Part shown: in pieces, positions 44,301 through 55,882 of the stretch
How the letters are laid out: the number at the start of each line of letters is the position of its first letter
Position numbering within the stretch: position 1 is the first letter of the stretch
From: Vitrella brassicaformis
Taxonomy: Eukaryota > Sar > Vitrellaceae
Direction of reading: 5' to 3'
DNA: 64,000 nucleotides
NCBI GenBank assembly: GCA_001179505.1
Contig: CDMY01000259.1
Location: 64,220-128,219 of the forward strand
Program-made: the position numbers and the translations under genes
The notes under the pieces: generated by a model
The model's input: only the letters and a program-made list of their open reading frames with translations
What the model was told of the DNA's origin: nothing
Database searches by the model: none

Positions 44301-45588
44301 TTGAGCTTGCCAAACAGCGGCCCCTTGGGCACCTTAAGCGCATTCGCCCTCTCCACATCAAACTTGCCCGCCACATCGGGGCACCGACCCACACACACGA
44401 CCGACGTCTGCCCGTCAGCAGGGGAGCATGTCGGCACCACTGCGTTGGGGAACACCGACGAAAAGCCGGGACTCTGCGAGACGTCGCTGCTGCCGTTGCC
44501 TCTGAGGCGCTTGTGGGGGAGGGAGGGGGCAGGGGCGTCGGCTGGTGCTAAGGTGGTGGTGGCCGTGTCGTCGTGATGTGTGTCTTGGGCGGCCTTGATG
44601 GGCAGCAGCTGGATGTTGAATGAGTCGCCCAGGTCGCACTCCGTCGGGGACGAGACCTCGCATATCGTCACGTCGATCTGACGCCTGCAGTGATGATAGA
44701 GCGGCCATAGTGCACGGACTGCGTGTGTGATTGACTATCATGCGCTTACAGGAATGCAAAGGTGCGTCTGACCCACTCGAAGTAGTCCTTGAGCGGCGGA
44801 GGCCCCCATATGCGGATGGCGTCGGCACCGCTGCCCTCCAAAGTCAGCAGCAGACCTGTAGACACGTACCGATGATTGACGAGCAGTGGAGGGAGTGTCT
44901 GTGGCCACCTGGCAGTCCTCCGACGTTTTCTGCGTTGAGTGCAGTGAGGATGATGTCACGTGTGCGGGACACACGCATCCGATGCTCAAGGCAGAACCTG
45001 CACCCATATATCACACTCACACAATTTCTCGTGGAGTGTGATATCTTCTCGTAGCTCAAGCGATGCCCTGACCTCTGCGTGTTTTCGCCCGCATTGATGA
45101 GAATGCTGCAGCCAGGCAGACAGACAAGCACAAGCACAAGCACAAGCACAAGCACAAGCACAAGCACAAGCCAGATTGTTTCGTTGCTTCAGTCAGTGTC
45201 TGGGTCTGCTCGTGTGTGACTGACTGACTGACTGAGTTTGACTGACCGTTCGCCCTCTTTGAAGAGCTGCAGGCCGGGAGGCACCGCCAGGGGGTGTGTG
45301 CCCAACACCTGCAGGTGCAACAATGCGTCACAGACGCTCGAGATGCAAAAGGGATGGAACGTGTTGAACGTGCCATGTCGTGTGCGGCACCTGGGCAAAG
45401 ATGTGCATCGGTTTGACAGTGCACCGTCCCAGAGCCAGATCTTGGAGTAGCTTGGATAGCCGATGCCTCAACAGCTTGCCTCTCTCTGTTTTGACCCTTT
45501 TCAGATACGAGCTTGCGACAGAACGGCACTCGCCGCTCAGCGCTCGACGATGAAGCAATTGAGATGTGCAAATCATTCTTCGATTCAT
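41398..45588 (-). CDS. ELAC2: Long-form tRNase Z (ELAC2)
   Basis: Endonuclease that removes 3' trailers from tRNA precursors in nucleus and mitochondria. Long-form layout with two metallo-beta-lactamase halves. N-terminal half: VLGTHPLAVPPGLQLF, LINAGENTQR (family LFNCGEGTQR), CLEHRMRVSRTRDIILTAL, NVGGLPG. A long acidic linker with EEEGEGEEQG follows. C-terminal half: RFLGTGAAMPGQFRNVSGIL, the metal-binding YVSHIHADHHLG, VVYSGDTRPCDAV, NCDLLIHEG and LILTHFSQRYPKIP. The histidine motif HxHxDH is intact. First exon is 45391-45588 and the start MNRRMICTSQLLHRRAL begins a basic, acid-free leader of about 35 residues that looks mitochondrial. The last exon ends at 41398. About 16 exons; middle boundaries were checked only where motifs guided me. 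A (ACAAGC)8 tract lies in one intron. Confidence 0.92.
45122..45169. repeat. (ACAAGC)8 hexanucleotide repeat in an intron
   Basis: Eight perfect 6-base units inside an intron of the tRNase Z gene, close to the acceptor of the LINAGENTQR exon region. Confidence 0.95.
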
Positions 45589-45867
45589 TCATTCATCAAT
45601 AGGTCACGAGTAATAAAGTCACTTGCCACGCGGCCAAGGGGTTGACCAACATGAAGGTGTGTCGCATGGCATACCGCACCTTAGACACGATGGACGACGT
45701 CGGAATGCGATTTGTCGATGCGGCACGAGGAATCGGTCCCACAACAAACACACCTCCGTCGTCCATGGCCTCTGCCGGGCTGGTCCATGACGCTTTATCC
45801 ATGTCACTTTATCCATAGGGGCATGAGACAATGCGCCCCACCCACCCTCGCCCCATCTTCTCATCAG

Positions 45868-48679
45868 TCATGATGCAAACATGTCCACATCGTCCTCCGC
45901 CCCGCCGGCCCCACCAGCACCCCTCAGCAACGTGTCCATCGCTGACACAACCAGAGGGATGCGGTGTGTGTGAGTGCGTGTGTTCCCTCCCTCTCTTTGT
46001 TCAGGCCGGATGACCCACCTTGTTTCCTCATGTCTTGGTCGAGAGTGCCGTCGGGGAGGACGTCTTGCCTCTGGTAGACCTGCACGTACGACTCGCTGAG
46101 GGCCACCAGCTGCGGCAGCACCGCCGTCACGCGCAGATCCTCCATCTCATACCACTGATTCGACGGCTGATCAAACATACCAGCGACACACACGACCGCA
46201 CAATGCCGAAATGCTCGGGTGTGGTGGTCTGATCCCTCCCGCTTTCCCTCCCTCACTAACCGCATGGAGAACGTGTGCGCGGTATTTGCCGTCGTGCGGT
46301 TTGCCCTCGTGGCACACGTTGGCGATCAGGTCGTACCGGGTCACCGGGTTCTCCTCCTGCGCCTCGGGGTGCACGTCTACCACACACACACACACACAGA
46401 GAGACAGAGAGAGAGAGAGATGCACCCGACCCCACCACCATGTGTGTCTCCACACGTACATTCTCTGAGGTCGAGGTTCTTGACGGGGAACGTGACGATG
46501 GTGGGGTTCTTCTCGAGGAAGAAATTGTTCTTGGAGAAGCGCTTGATGTGGAAGACCAGGTAGGGCGGCAGGCGCCAGAGAGAGTACCGCTTCACCTGCC
46601 CGCGCATCGTCTCGTGCCGCGTCTCGCCGTCGAACTTCTGCAGCAGGTCGAAGATCGGAACCTGATAACAGAACAGAGAAAGATAGAGCACCAAGAAAAC
46701 GAGACACATGCTGTGTGTGGCATGTGGGTGGTGTGGATGGGTGAGTGCGGGGGCGTACGGTTGGGATCATGTTGCGGTCGAGGGAGTCCTTGAAGATGGG
46801 CGAGGGGGGCACCTCCAGGGTCAAGTAACTGAGGCAAGGAGGGAGGGAGGGACGGAGGGGACGGATGTGTCCGTGGCGGTCGAGCCATCGGTGAGTGGTG
46901 TTTGTAGTGTGTGCATGGTTACAGGAACGGGGTCTTGGACTCCTCTGGAGGCTTCACCGACTCATCGGCTGCACACACACACACACAAAGTGCACGTTCC
47001 CCTCCCTGCCTCCCTGTACACCCTCTTCCTCACCGTTGACATCTGACGTCTTGACGAACACATCCCCCTGGAAACACTGATGCACCACCGAACCTGCACG
47101 CCAAACAAACCAGTGCTCAATCGGCCCGCCAGCCGTGTGTGTGTGTGTGCGTACTTCCGGTTTGTTTGTCTTTGAGTTTGGCGTGTAGCCTGTTCATGAG
47201 CCACACAAAGAAGGTCAGGGGGTCCTCCTGCTGCCCGATGCGGAACTTCTTCTCACTCGCCACACCCACTGCCTGCATACACACACCATGCCACACCATA
47301 CCACACCACACCAGACGGACACACGTGCATCTGTGTGTCGCTCTGCCCGTCGCTCCCTCCCTCCCTCCCTCTCCCTCTCTCTGCGTGTCTGTCTCACCTG
47401 CATGAACTCGTGTGGCGACACGATGCCCTTGAAGTTGCGCGGGTTGAAGATCTTGCGCAGCAGCTCGCTGCAATTCAGCAACACCGGGTCGGGCCTCTGC
47501 ACAAACAAACCAGTAAGACCGTAGACTGCAGCGGGAGGCGCTCGCTTGTGTGTGACTCACTTATTGCACACCTGTTTGTGCGAGAGGTCCAGCAGCAGCA
47601 GTGCGTTTCGCAGGGGGATCACTTGACACAGAAACTGCACAACGACATTGCAGTAGTCCGTCCGCTTCAGGTCGTTCAAACCGATGCAGCCTGACACAAC
47701 ACAACACACCCAGTGTGTGTATGAGCGAGCCAGCCTTTCGTGTGGAAGGCTCTCCCGCCCATGCCGTCCCACCAGGGATGAAGTCGGTGCCGTCGAGTGC
47801 CTTGCCGTAGACGAACCGCTTGCTGCTGAGGTCCTTGACCTCATCGGGCGTGTACGTTGGCTTCAAGTTGTACTGAACACACACACAGCCACAGATAGGC
47901 AGGCAGCAGGTGGGAAGGGTGCGCCTGTCGTAGCTGTGTGTGTGGGTAGTGCGGCAACCTTGATGTCGTTGAGGGAGGCGTCCTCGACCAGGTAGTTCTC
48001 GGGCAGACAATACACCTGCAGCAATGCACCGCACCCATCAATGCAGCGGTGTGTGCGTGTGTGGCCAGGCAGGGCAGCCCACTCCAGCCCACGTTGCAGT
48101 CGCTGAGGTTGATGTACACGTAGTGCCCCTCCTCCAACGCATGGGTGTACGAATGGGTGTTCTTGCCACGACCTGATTGACACACCCATCCATCCATCCA
48201 TTCACCCACCCAGGCACACACACCTTATCGTCTATCTCTCCCTCCCTCCCTCCCCCCTGTCTGCCCGGCTCACCCTGGAAGTATTTGCCGCACACGAGGC
48301 AGCAGTAGACGTGAAGGTTGGACAGGGTGATAGAGCATAGCTTCTCGAAGTCAAAGTCCAGCAGGTGCCGATTCACCGTCCCGAGGTAGGGGCACGTCCG
48401 CCGCTGAGGGCGGACTCTCGGCGCCCTCTTCCCGCCCCCTCTCTGCTCCTTCTTGACGATATCCTTCTTGTCCTCCTCCGCCTCCACCTTGACTGACGCA
48501 GTCGACTGCGCATTGTTGGAGCCCGTCACGGTGACGTCGGCCTCGTCATCGGTCTCGCGCTTGATGGGGGGAGAATAATCGTGCGACCTTTGGGGTGCAC
48601 GCACCTTGATGCGCTTCGCCGGCGGCGCGTCGGATGCACCAGCCGCCGCTGCTGCTGATGCGCTGGCGCTCTCGGACAT
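45868..48679 (-). CDS. USP39: USP39/Sad1: catalytically inactive ubiquitin hydrolase of the tri-snRNP
   Basis: Spliceosome factor needed to assemble or stabilise the U4/U6.U5 tri-snRNP. Start ATG 48679 (MSESASASAAAAAGASDAPP). N-terminal low-complexity, basic region, then the UBP zinc finger: CPYLGTVNRHLLDFDFEKLC, CLVCGKYFQG, NTHSYTHALEEGHYVYINL. The USP core follows: CIGLNDLKRTDYCNVVVQFL, NPRNFKGIVSPHEFMQ, FLYLTLEVPPSPIFKD, LPPYLVFHIKRFSKNNFFLE, KNPTIVTFPVKNLDLRE, RYDLIANVCHEGKPHDGKYR, YEMEDLRVTAVLPQL. The residue where active USPs carry the nucleophilic Cys (GNTC) is Asp (KRTD), as in other USP39 proteins, so it should not cleave ubiquitin. The last exon ends at TGA 45868. It is divergently paired with the RbfA-like gene; the ATGs are only 96 bp apart. 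Confidence 0.95.
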
Positions 48680-48775
48680 GCTGGCTTGATGTTTCTTCCG
48701 CTGCGTGCCGTGGCATCCAGCTCGCCGAAAAGCTCGCAAATAGATCTGCCCATTGATGGCTCAAGGGAGGCTCAG
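48680..48775. promoter_or_regulatory. Very short divergent promoter (USP39 / RbfA-like)
   Basis: 96 bases between the two ATGs, with one AGATCT hexamer at 48742. An in-frame ATG for the RbfA-like gene at 48686 would reduce the spacer to a few bases, so I prefer 48776. Confidence 0.5.
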
Positions 48776-50996
48776 ATGGAGGCCATGAGGCGTGCTGCAG
48801 CTCCAAGATCCGCTTCCATCATCCCCTGCGTCGTCTCGCGTTCCTTCAGCAGTCAGGGCGGTCCGCCCCGCTACCGGCTGAATGTGTTCAAAAAGCTGGA
48901 CCAGGAGTACCTCGCATGGAGCCTCAAGAAGATGTCAGACACTGTCGAGCAGGCTGAGCGCGTCAATGACTCCATCAAGGGATTGGCGGACAAGGCGCAT
49001 CGATGGGAGATGCCGCAGCAACAGCAGCAAGATCCGGCCGAAAGCGACCCCGACAGCCGCGTCCAGAAGGGGCCCAAGTACCGCGACCAGTTGAGGGACA
49101 ATGTCGGGGCTGCCGGGGAGACCTTCGTGCCGCCGCTCTATGTGCCGCACCGGACAAGGGGTCACGAGTACCGGCAGTTTGCAAAGAACATCTACACCGA
49201 CACCCCTCCGCCCGCACAGCGAGAGTGGCTCAAGGCAGAGAGCGGCGAGGGAGATGGAGAGGGGTATGAGGGCAGCTCGTCTCGGCGGGAGGAGTTCTCT
49301 GATCTGAACTTCGCTGGCGAGGAGGAGGAGGATGTGTTTGCGCGTTATGAGAGTCTGAAGGATGAGCCGCTGTACCAGGACCTGACGCACGAGGAGGCGC
49401 GCAAGATGCAGGAGCTGCAGATGCGCCGCAAGCTGCTGGACCGCCGGATGAGGTGGCTCAAGATGAATATGCTCCCAAACCCACAAAAAGACGGTAGGTA
49501 TGACGGAGGGAGGGAGGGAAGATGCGTTCGTGCAGGGAGCGGCTCTGTGTTGTCCCCACTTGTACATTCTTCCAGCCAAGATGTATCTGCGTCAAGTGGA
49601 CAGCGAGGCTGCTACGAATGATGACGATGAGGAGGAGCGGCTGTACCCGCCGCCATTCATGGACGAGCGACCAGACTCACCACGCATCACGCGCATGGTG
49701 GTAAGCTGCGGTGGCCACGCGCACCGCACCAGCCACCGTCCCCGCCTCGCGACGCGTGGCCGATGGATGTCTGTCTCGTGTGGGTGGGTGTTGGTCAGAA
49801 CGAGACTCGTCATTTGGAGGTGGAGAGTCGTCTTCGTGCCCGCATCCGTGAGGAGAAGTGGGAGGTGGCCCGCATCCTCAAAGAGCCCGCACCCACAGTC
49901 GGGGGCGTGGTGCTCGACCACCAAGAGTACCACGTACAACGACGCACGGTGAGCGAGGCAGACTTACTGGAGGGAAGAAACAGGCACTTACCTGGTTGGG
50001 ATGATTGATTTGCTCTCTGTGTGTGCGGTGCGGGTGTGTCCATCCATCCATGTGCTGTGTAGGTTCGTATTGGTCGCCTGATTCAGTCTGCTCTCGAGCA
50101 AGTCATCACATGTACGTACGCGAGACGGGGGGTGGCCAATATGTTTCCAAGTCACCGCTCTCTGTCTGTGTGTGTGATGGTGGGTTGGCAGGCACGACCC
50201 CCCAAATACTGCATGAGATGCTCGGAGGTGGGCCGGCAGACGCACTCACACACTCACACATACATACATCCGCGCAGACACATATGGACATTCGGTGTGT
50301 GTGTTGTATGCGCGTGTGTGTGGTGTGTGTCAGGCGCGTCCATCACCGTCAACCACATCGAGCAGAGGACCTATCGGTCAAGATGCTACGTACGTCATCA
50401 CAGCCACCACACAGACAGACATCCATGCACTCACTTGCTGTCTGCCTGCCGGTCTGTCTGTGTGGTCAGGTGTACTACTCGTTGGTGTCTGACCATGACC
50501 CTGAGGAGGTGCAGCAGAAGCTGGACACTGCCGCTCCCAAAATACGGTGCATGAATACATGATACACAATACACCGATCCCTCCACCCAGACAGACACGA
50601 AAGCATTGTGACATTCTGCAGGTATGAGCTGGCGCGAAGGCTCGAGCTGGGTAAGCCAGGCACACAAAAGGGAATAGAGGGCGTGTCTCGAACGGTCCGT
50701 CGTGGGTCTGTCTGTCTGTCTGTCTGTTTGTCCGTGCTGTCTGTGTTGGCGCAGTGCGCACTCCTGAGATTGCCTTTCGACGGAACGACGACGGCTCGCA
50801 GTTCGACAAACACCGCCTGATGAGCCTACACATGTACGTACGCCATGGCCAACGGCTCTCCTCTGTCGGCATCATCGATTCTTGTGCTAATGGCTGTCTG
50901 TGTCTGTGGGTGTCTGTCAGGTCGAGTGATGAGCGTCGCGCGAGGGCCCGCCGAGTGCAGTCGACATTTGCGAGCGTCATGAACCACGTCAAGTAG
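48776..50996 (+). CDS. RbfA-domain protein, probably mitochondrial ribosome-binding factor
   Basis: Small-subunit ribosome maturation factor of the RbfA family (KH-like fold). Ten exons in phase: 48776-49493, 49576-49700, 49799-49948, 50063-50111, 50192-50227, 50334-50389, 50470-50546, 50622-50650, 50755-50833, 50921-50996; about 465 residues. The N-terminus MEAMRRAAAPRSASIIPCVV followed by SRSFSSQ is a typical mitochondrial presequence. A long family-specific middle part follows (YRLNVFKKLDQEYLAWSLKK; acidic stretch; RRKLLDRRMRWLKMNMLP). The RbfA domain is C-terminal: VRIGRLIQSALEQVIT, GASITVNHIEQRTYRSRCYV, YYSLVSDHDPEEVQQKL, YELARRLELGVRTPEIAFRR. This order matches RbfA (L..VxItxVxxsxDlxxAxVy...LRxxLaxxLxlrxxPxLxF). 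Bacterial RbfA is only about 130 residues, so the N-terminal 300 residues are an addition. Confidence 0.85.
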
Positions 50997-52398
50997 CGTA
51001 CGTAGCCTACCTTCGTCCCACTGATTTGGTGTACCTGTCGGTCGTTACACGCGTGTATGCGTGTTGACGATGCTGTGCAAATGGGTGCGTGTATGTGACT
51101 CTCAGCCGGTTAACAATGGTCTTCACTGACGCAGCTAAGCATCAGCTGTCACGCCATACATCACCACGGTCTTTGTTTCCTACACACACGCAGTCGTAGA
51201 GGCCCACTTCCGGGCCGGTGTCTCAACCACTCTCTGCATGCTCCGGCCGGCATCGATCAGGCGGTGTGAGAGGGTCCCCGATGAGCCAGACTGGCGATTG
51301 AATTATGCAAGTCGAGGTTCAGATCGTGATGAGACAGGAGTCCTTACGAGACACAGATACATATCTGCATGTCCCCCCTTGGGCTAATATGACCTAGGAT
51401 TACGGGACCTACCTACTGTATATAGTACGATTCTCTGCTATATGCAACAGGGACCTGTTTTGAGTCTGCCGGACAATTCACATCTATGTGTGTATGTCTC
51501 TTTTTTGTACCCACCGATGTGAGGGCGTTTTTTGACATCCATGGCCAATTGCATGAATCGTGCACGAAGGAAGGAAGGAAGAGACACGGATATGTGGGGA
51601 ACTTTGGAACTTTTTGATGCCGCTGTCGCGAGGCAGAAGATCGATCATCGCTAATAAAGGTGGCTGAAAGGCACACGAGTGAGTGTCCGTCTGCATGACG
51701 AGAGGGACACAGATGACGAAACAAAGTAGGCAACGATTCAGTTTGAGAGAGAATCTCGCGCAGGCTCTTTCTGCATACCCCTTCGGGGGGCCGGGGTGGC
51801 AAGGTCCCCGTGAGGTGAATGAACGAACAGTCAGCGTCAGCAGACACAGACCCCCATCGCCACACACTGACTGAGCTGGAATAAGCGCCGTACGCTAGCA
51901 ATGACGCACTAGAGGAATGACCAAAAGTAACGAGCTTGCGGCGAGATTTGCGGGAATTCTCGCCGTCTCGAGACGGTTTTCTCGAGAAAAAGACAGAGCA
52001 AACAGTTTCCGAGCCGGCTGTCCTTATCTCTCACTGTTCGCCTCACATCTCCTTCGTTTCTCCTCATTTTTCGGCGGGAATCGTCGGGCACCACCCGCCC
52101 GAGGCCCACGCAGCCCCCTCCGCTCGCCGTTTTCGAAGAGGACGAGTCCACCTGACCCGCCCTGACCCGCCCGCCCGTCAGACGCTGACATCATCCTGAG
52201 CCTCCCTCCTCCCTTGGTGAGTGGTCGTTGGCTTGTGTGGTCCGCCCCGTCCCCTCCCGCCCATCCCGACGTGTCCGAAGTCCGTCTGTCACTTCCTTCC
52301 TTTACGCCGTGCCGCGAGGGAGGTCAGCCGGTGGCGAGGCAGGACATCAATCACATTTTCAAGACACGCCGCGATTACTTGTAAATTCTCTTCTGAAA
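50997..52398. other. Intergenic region with inverted dispersed repeat and paired palindromes
   Basis: 1.4 kb without a supported gene. It holds copy B of the dispersed repeat (51236-51256 and 51464-51710). Two perfect palindromes stand side by side at 51964-51975 (CGTCTCGAGACG) and 51977-51990 (TTTTCTCGAGAAAA), about 410 bp upstream of the kinase ATG; they may be regulatory. GGGAATTCTCGCC at 51953-51965 resembles, in reverse, the GAGAATTTCGCGA strings at 13309 and 34615. Confidence 0.5.
51236..51710 (-). repeat. Dispersed repeat, copy B (inverted relative to 36941-37205)
   Basis: Reverse-complement match to copy A over about 240 bases at 51464-51710, plus the 20-base GC-rich element at 51236-51256. 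The order of the two blocks differs from copy A, so rearrangement has occurred. No coding capacity of its own. Confidence 0.8.
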
Positions 52399-55300
52399 AT
52401 GGGGGCCGCATGCAGACGGGACGCCCAGCAGCTCGCAAGAACTCGGCCTGCAGCCTCGTCGGCAGCCCAGTTTGCAGCAGAAGAAGGAGAGAAGCACCGC
52501 CGAGCACTGTCTCGCACCGACCACCAAGAAGACAGCCGCCGAGCTGTCAAGCGTGAGGCCATGGCCGGCCCTCCCGACGCCGCCTGGGCGATGGTGACTG
52601 GCGACGCGTGGGCCCAATCGCACTTCAACTTCAAGGAGTTGAAGGGAGCCGGTGGGCAGAGACAAGCCGCCACCATTGCAGTGATGCAGTATGTCTCCGT
52701 CTCGCTGTCTTCAGGGGCGAGTGGGGTTGTCGTTTCGTGTGAGCAGAGGCCTAGCAGCAACCTGCCGGACGTGCCGGCAAACGGCCCTCTGGCTCTCAAG
52801 ATGGTGAGCCTATACGGCCAGAGAGCCACTGGCAGAGGGCTAGAGGGTGTCACTGTTTTGGTTGATTGACATACTCATGTGTGTGATGCATTCATTGCAG
52901 CCCAAGCTGCCGCCCAACCCAACACCGGACGATATCGATGACGTGGAATATAGCACCCAGGAAGAGGTAATGGATTCATTATCGCTCACCCCCGCCCGCC
53001 CGGCAACGCATTGTCGTTTGTGGTGCGTTGACTGCAGGTCAAGATGGGCAAAGAGGTGGCCGGCAACGACAACATATGCACGACCTACGCCATGTTCACC
53101 ACCTTGACCGGCCCCCAACACCAAAAGCGATTCTGGATCGTCCAGAAGGGGTGTGAGACGACTCTGGGGGTGTGGATCGACGCGGAGAGGGCAAAAGACA
53201 TCGCAGCGGGCATGTACGGTACGTTACCTTCTCAGTCAAGCAATCAATCAGACACTCAATCACACAAAGGTATGCCTGTCTCTGTCTGTGTGTGTCTGTG
53301 TGTGTGTGTGCGTGTGTGTGCGTGTGTGTGCGTGTGTGTGTGTCCATTGGATGCGACCAGGGATTGGCGTTGACAAGGTGTTGTTGAAGTTCTATCCGTT
53401 GCTCAAGGGGGTTGCTCACATGCACTTTAAGAAAGGTGCGAAGAGCCGGACATTCAACAGATACACAGGCGTGCAGACACCGAGTACGGCGTTTGTTTCC
53501 TGCCTGCAGTAGCCCACCTCGACCTCAAAGCCGAGAACGTATTCCTCACCAACACCGAGACGGTCAAGATAGGAGACTTTGGTACGGAGGCATAGACTCT
53601 TTCCCTTGTGTGCCTGTCTGTGGATGTTTATCGGTCTGGCTGTCTGTCTGGCTGTCTGTCTGGCTGTCTGTCTGTCTGGCTGTCCAGGATTGTCGGAGAA
53701 GTTTGACGCCTCCATCAGCCACCACACTCCGCAGATGGTCGGCGGCACAAGCCAGCCCGCAAAAAAAAGAGACATCCATCTATTGGTTGGTGCATTGATG
53801 GCTTGGTGGTGCAGTGTACGCTGCCTTACCGGGCCCCAGAGATGCTGGGAGGCAAGACCGACTACACACTCGAAGTGGACATGTGGTACACATTTGTGGA
53901 CTGACACACATCATGGATCTGTCTGTCCATCTGACGCCTGTGTCTGTGTGTGTTTGTGTGGTGTCTGCAGGTCGCTGGGGGTAATGTTGTATGCCGCCCT
54001 CAAGGGCGTGGCTCCCTTCAAATTCACCCTGGACGACGATTATGGCCGGGTACGCCGAGCCCACATCATGAGATTGCGTATTGTGTCTGTGTGTGTGATG
54101 TCTTTGACTCATTGTGCAGTTTGATTTGCTCAATGAGATCCTAAGGCACCGACGGGCGCCGCCGGCTTATCTGTAAATACTCGAGAGCCTGCCTCTCGTG
54201 CAAACCCTCGTCGCGCAGGGCGAGGTAATACACACATACTCGGAAAGCGTGTGCGTGTGTGTGGGGTGGTTCTGATTGTTTGTGCCCTCCCTCCCTCCCT
54301 CCTTACTTTGATCATCAGGCGCTCAACACGCTCCGAGCTCGTCATATGACCGAAGACGAAGAGCTGGAGGAGCTGCACAACATGCTCGGGCGGCCCGACA
54401 TTCCGAAGACCCACCCTGTCGTGGCTCTACTGAATAGGTACGTGAAGACGGAGACATAATAAGGCAGTCAATCCAAGTGTGTGTACGTCTCCCCCTCTTT
54501 GGTGCTTAGAGGCGTGGATGCTCACCTGGCTTGCGTCTGTGCGCCCGTGTGTGTGTGTGTATCGTGCAGGCTGCTGCAGGTCAACCCAGCCGAGCGACTC
54601 AAGGCAGATCAGGCCTTGTTGGACGACGCCTTCATCGCGGCCCGTGCGCACGAGGCGGGTTAGTCAATCAGCTTATGGGCAACACTGAGCCACTCCCCAC
54701 CGTAAGTGTAAGTGTGTCTCTGTCTTTCTGTGGCTGCTGGTGCTTTCCACAGCTCAAGCTGCTGCTGCCGCCGCTGCTGCCGCCCTCGCACTACAGTTGC
54801 CAGTGCAGCAGCCCCCTGCAGCCGCACCACAGCACCAGCCGCCTGCGGTCAAGAAGAGGCGCGTCATTCCGAAGAGCTTTGCCAAGAAGGCCGCGCACAA
54901 GAAGGCAGGGAGGGTGGTCAAGAAGGACATAGTCAAGAAGCCGAAGCCACCAGCCAAGGCCAAGTCAAAGTCCTGCCAGGCCAGCAAGAACAAGGCCAAC
55001 AAACGTATCGCACAGAAGCCGGGTGAGTGGAGGGGAAGGTGGTGCCACAAGTGCAAAGCTGGCAATGGATCATTCTGCTGCTGTGATGTGTGTCTGTCGT
55101 CTTCCCACATTCAGTCAGCAGGCGTGTTCGCGAGGCGCCGTCTGCCCCGCAAGTACGCAACATACCGCAATTCACACCTCACCGTGAGTTCATGTCTCTC
55201 CCTCTCTCTCTCTATCTCTGTCTCTGTTTAGGGCGCTGCTGTTTGCGACACCAAGGCCAAGGCCAAGGTGCAGGCCATGAGGGCCAAGGTGCAGGCCAAG

Positions 55301-55882
55301 AGCGGTGTGGCGAAGAAGCGCATCGCTAACAAACCTACTGGTACACGCCGACGACACTGAGTGACGGGTGCGCTCATATGCCTTTCGATCCTTCTGTGTG
55401 TGCCGTGTCTGTAGGGGTGGGTGGCAAACCCAAGGCCAAGGCCAAGACTCGTAGATCCAATCGCAAAGGTGAGTGACCAAATACACACACACACCTCACC
55501 TGAATCCATTCACCGTGCCTCCCGTGTGCCCTCCTCAGCGAAGAGCGGCAAGGACGTCAAGAAACCCATCCACAAGAAGCCGCCCGCCCCGCCAAAGGGC
55601 CGCAAGGCCGCCAGGAAAGCCAACAGTGCCGCAGCGGCAGGCACTTCCACGCCACGCGACGCCACGAAGAAGCCACCCAAGAAGCATCAGCCCAAGAAGC
55701 CCACCAAGCCGGCCGCACCCGCACCCGCCGCCGCACCGCCCCAGCAGCAACAGAATCGTAAGAAGCGCAAGGCGGGAGGCCAGCAGCCGGAGGGGGACAA
55801 TCGAGGCGGCAAGGTGGCGAGGCAGGGCGTGATGACGCGGGCCATGTGCCGGAGCCAGGCCGCCTCGTCCACCCAGCACTGA
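52399..55882 (+). CDS. Divergent protein kinase with lysine-rich (histone-H1-like) C-terminal tail
   Basis: Exons in phase: 52399-52803, 52901-52966, 53038-53218, 53361-53435, 53510-53581, 53688-53737, 53815-53885, 53971-54049, 54120-54172, 54319-54437, 54570-54658, 54753-55022, 55119-55183, 55232-55340, 55415-55468, 55539-55882. Kinase signs: LSSGASGVVVSC glycine loop, PLALKM, VAHLDLKAENVFL (HLD in place of HRD), VKIGDFGLSEKF, LPYRAPEMLGG, VDMWSLGVMLYAALKG, LLQVNPAERLKADQALLDDA. Catalytic Lys, Asp and DFG are present; the HRD Arg is Leu. The tail of about 300 residues is Lys/Ala/Pro-rich (KAKAKVQAMRAKVQAKSG; KKPPKKHQPKKPTKPAAPA), suggesting nuclear or nucleic-acid contact. The exon at 54120 reads into TAA at 54174, and its GTAAAT donor does not give the phase of the next exon, so the C-lobe may be disrupted. 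A truncated duplicate lies at 18251. Confidence 0.72.
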
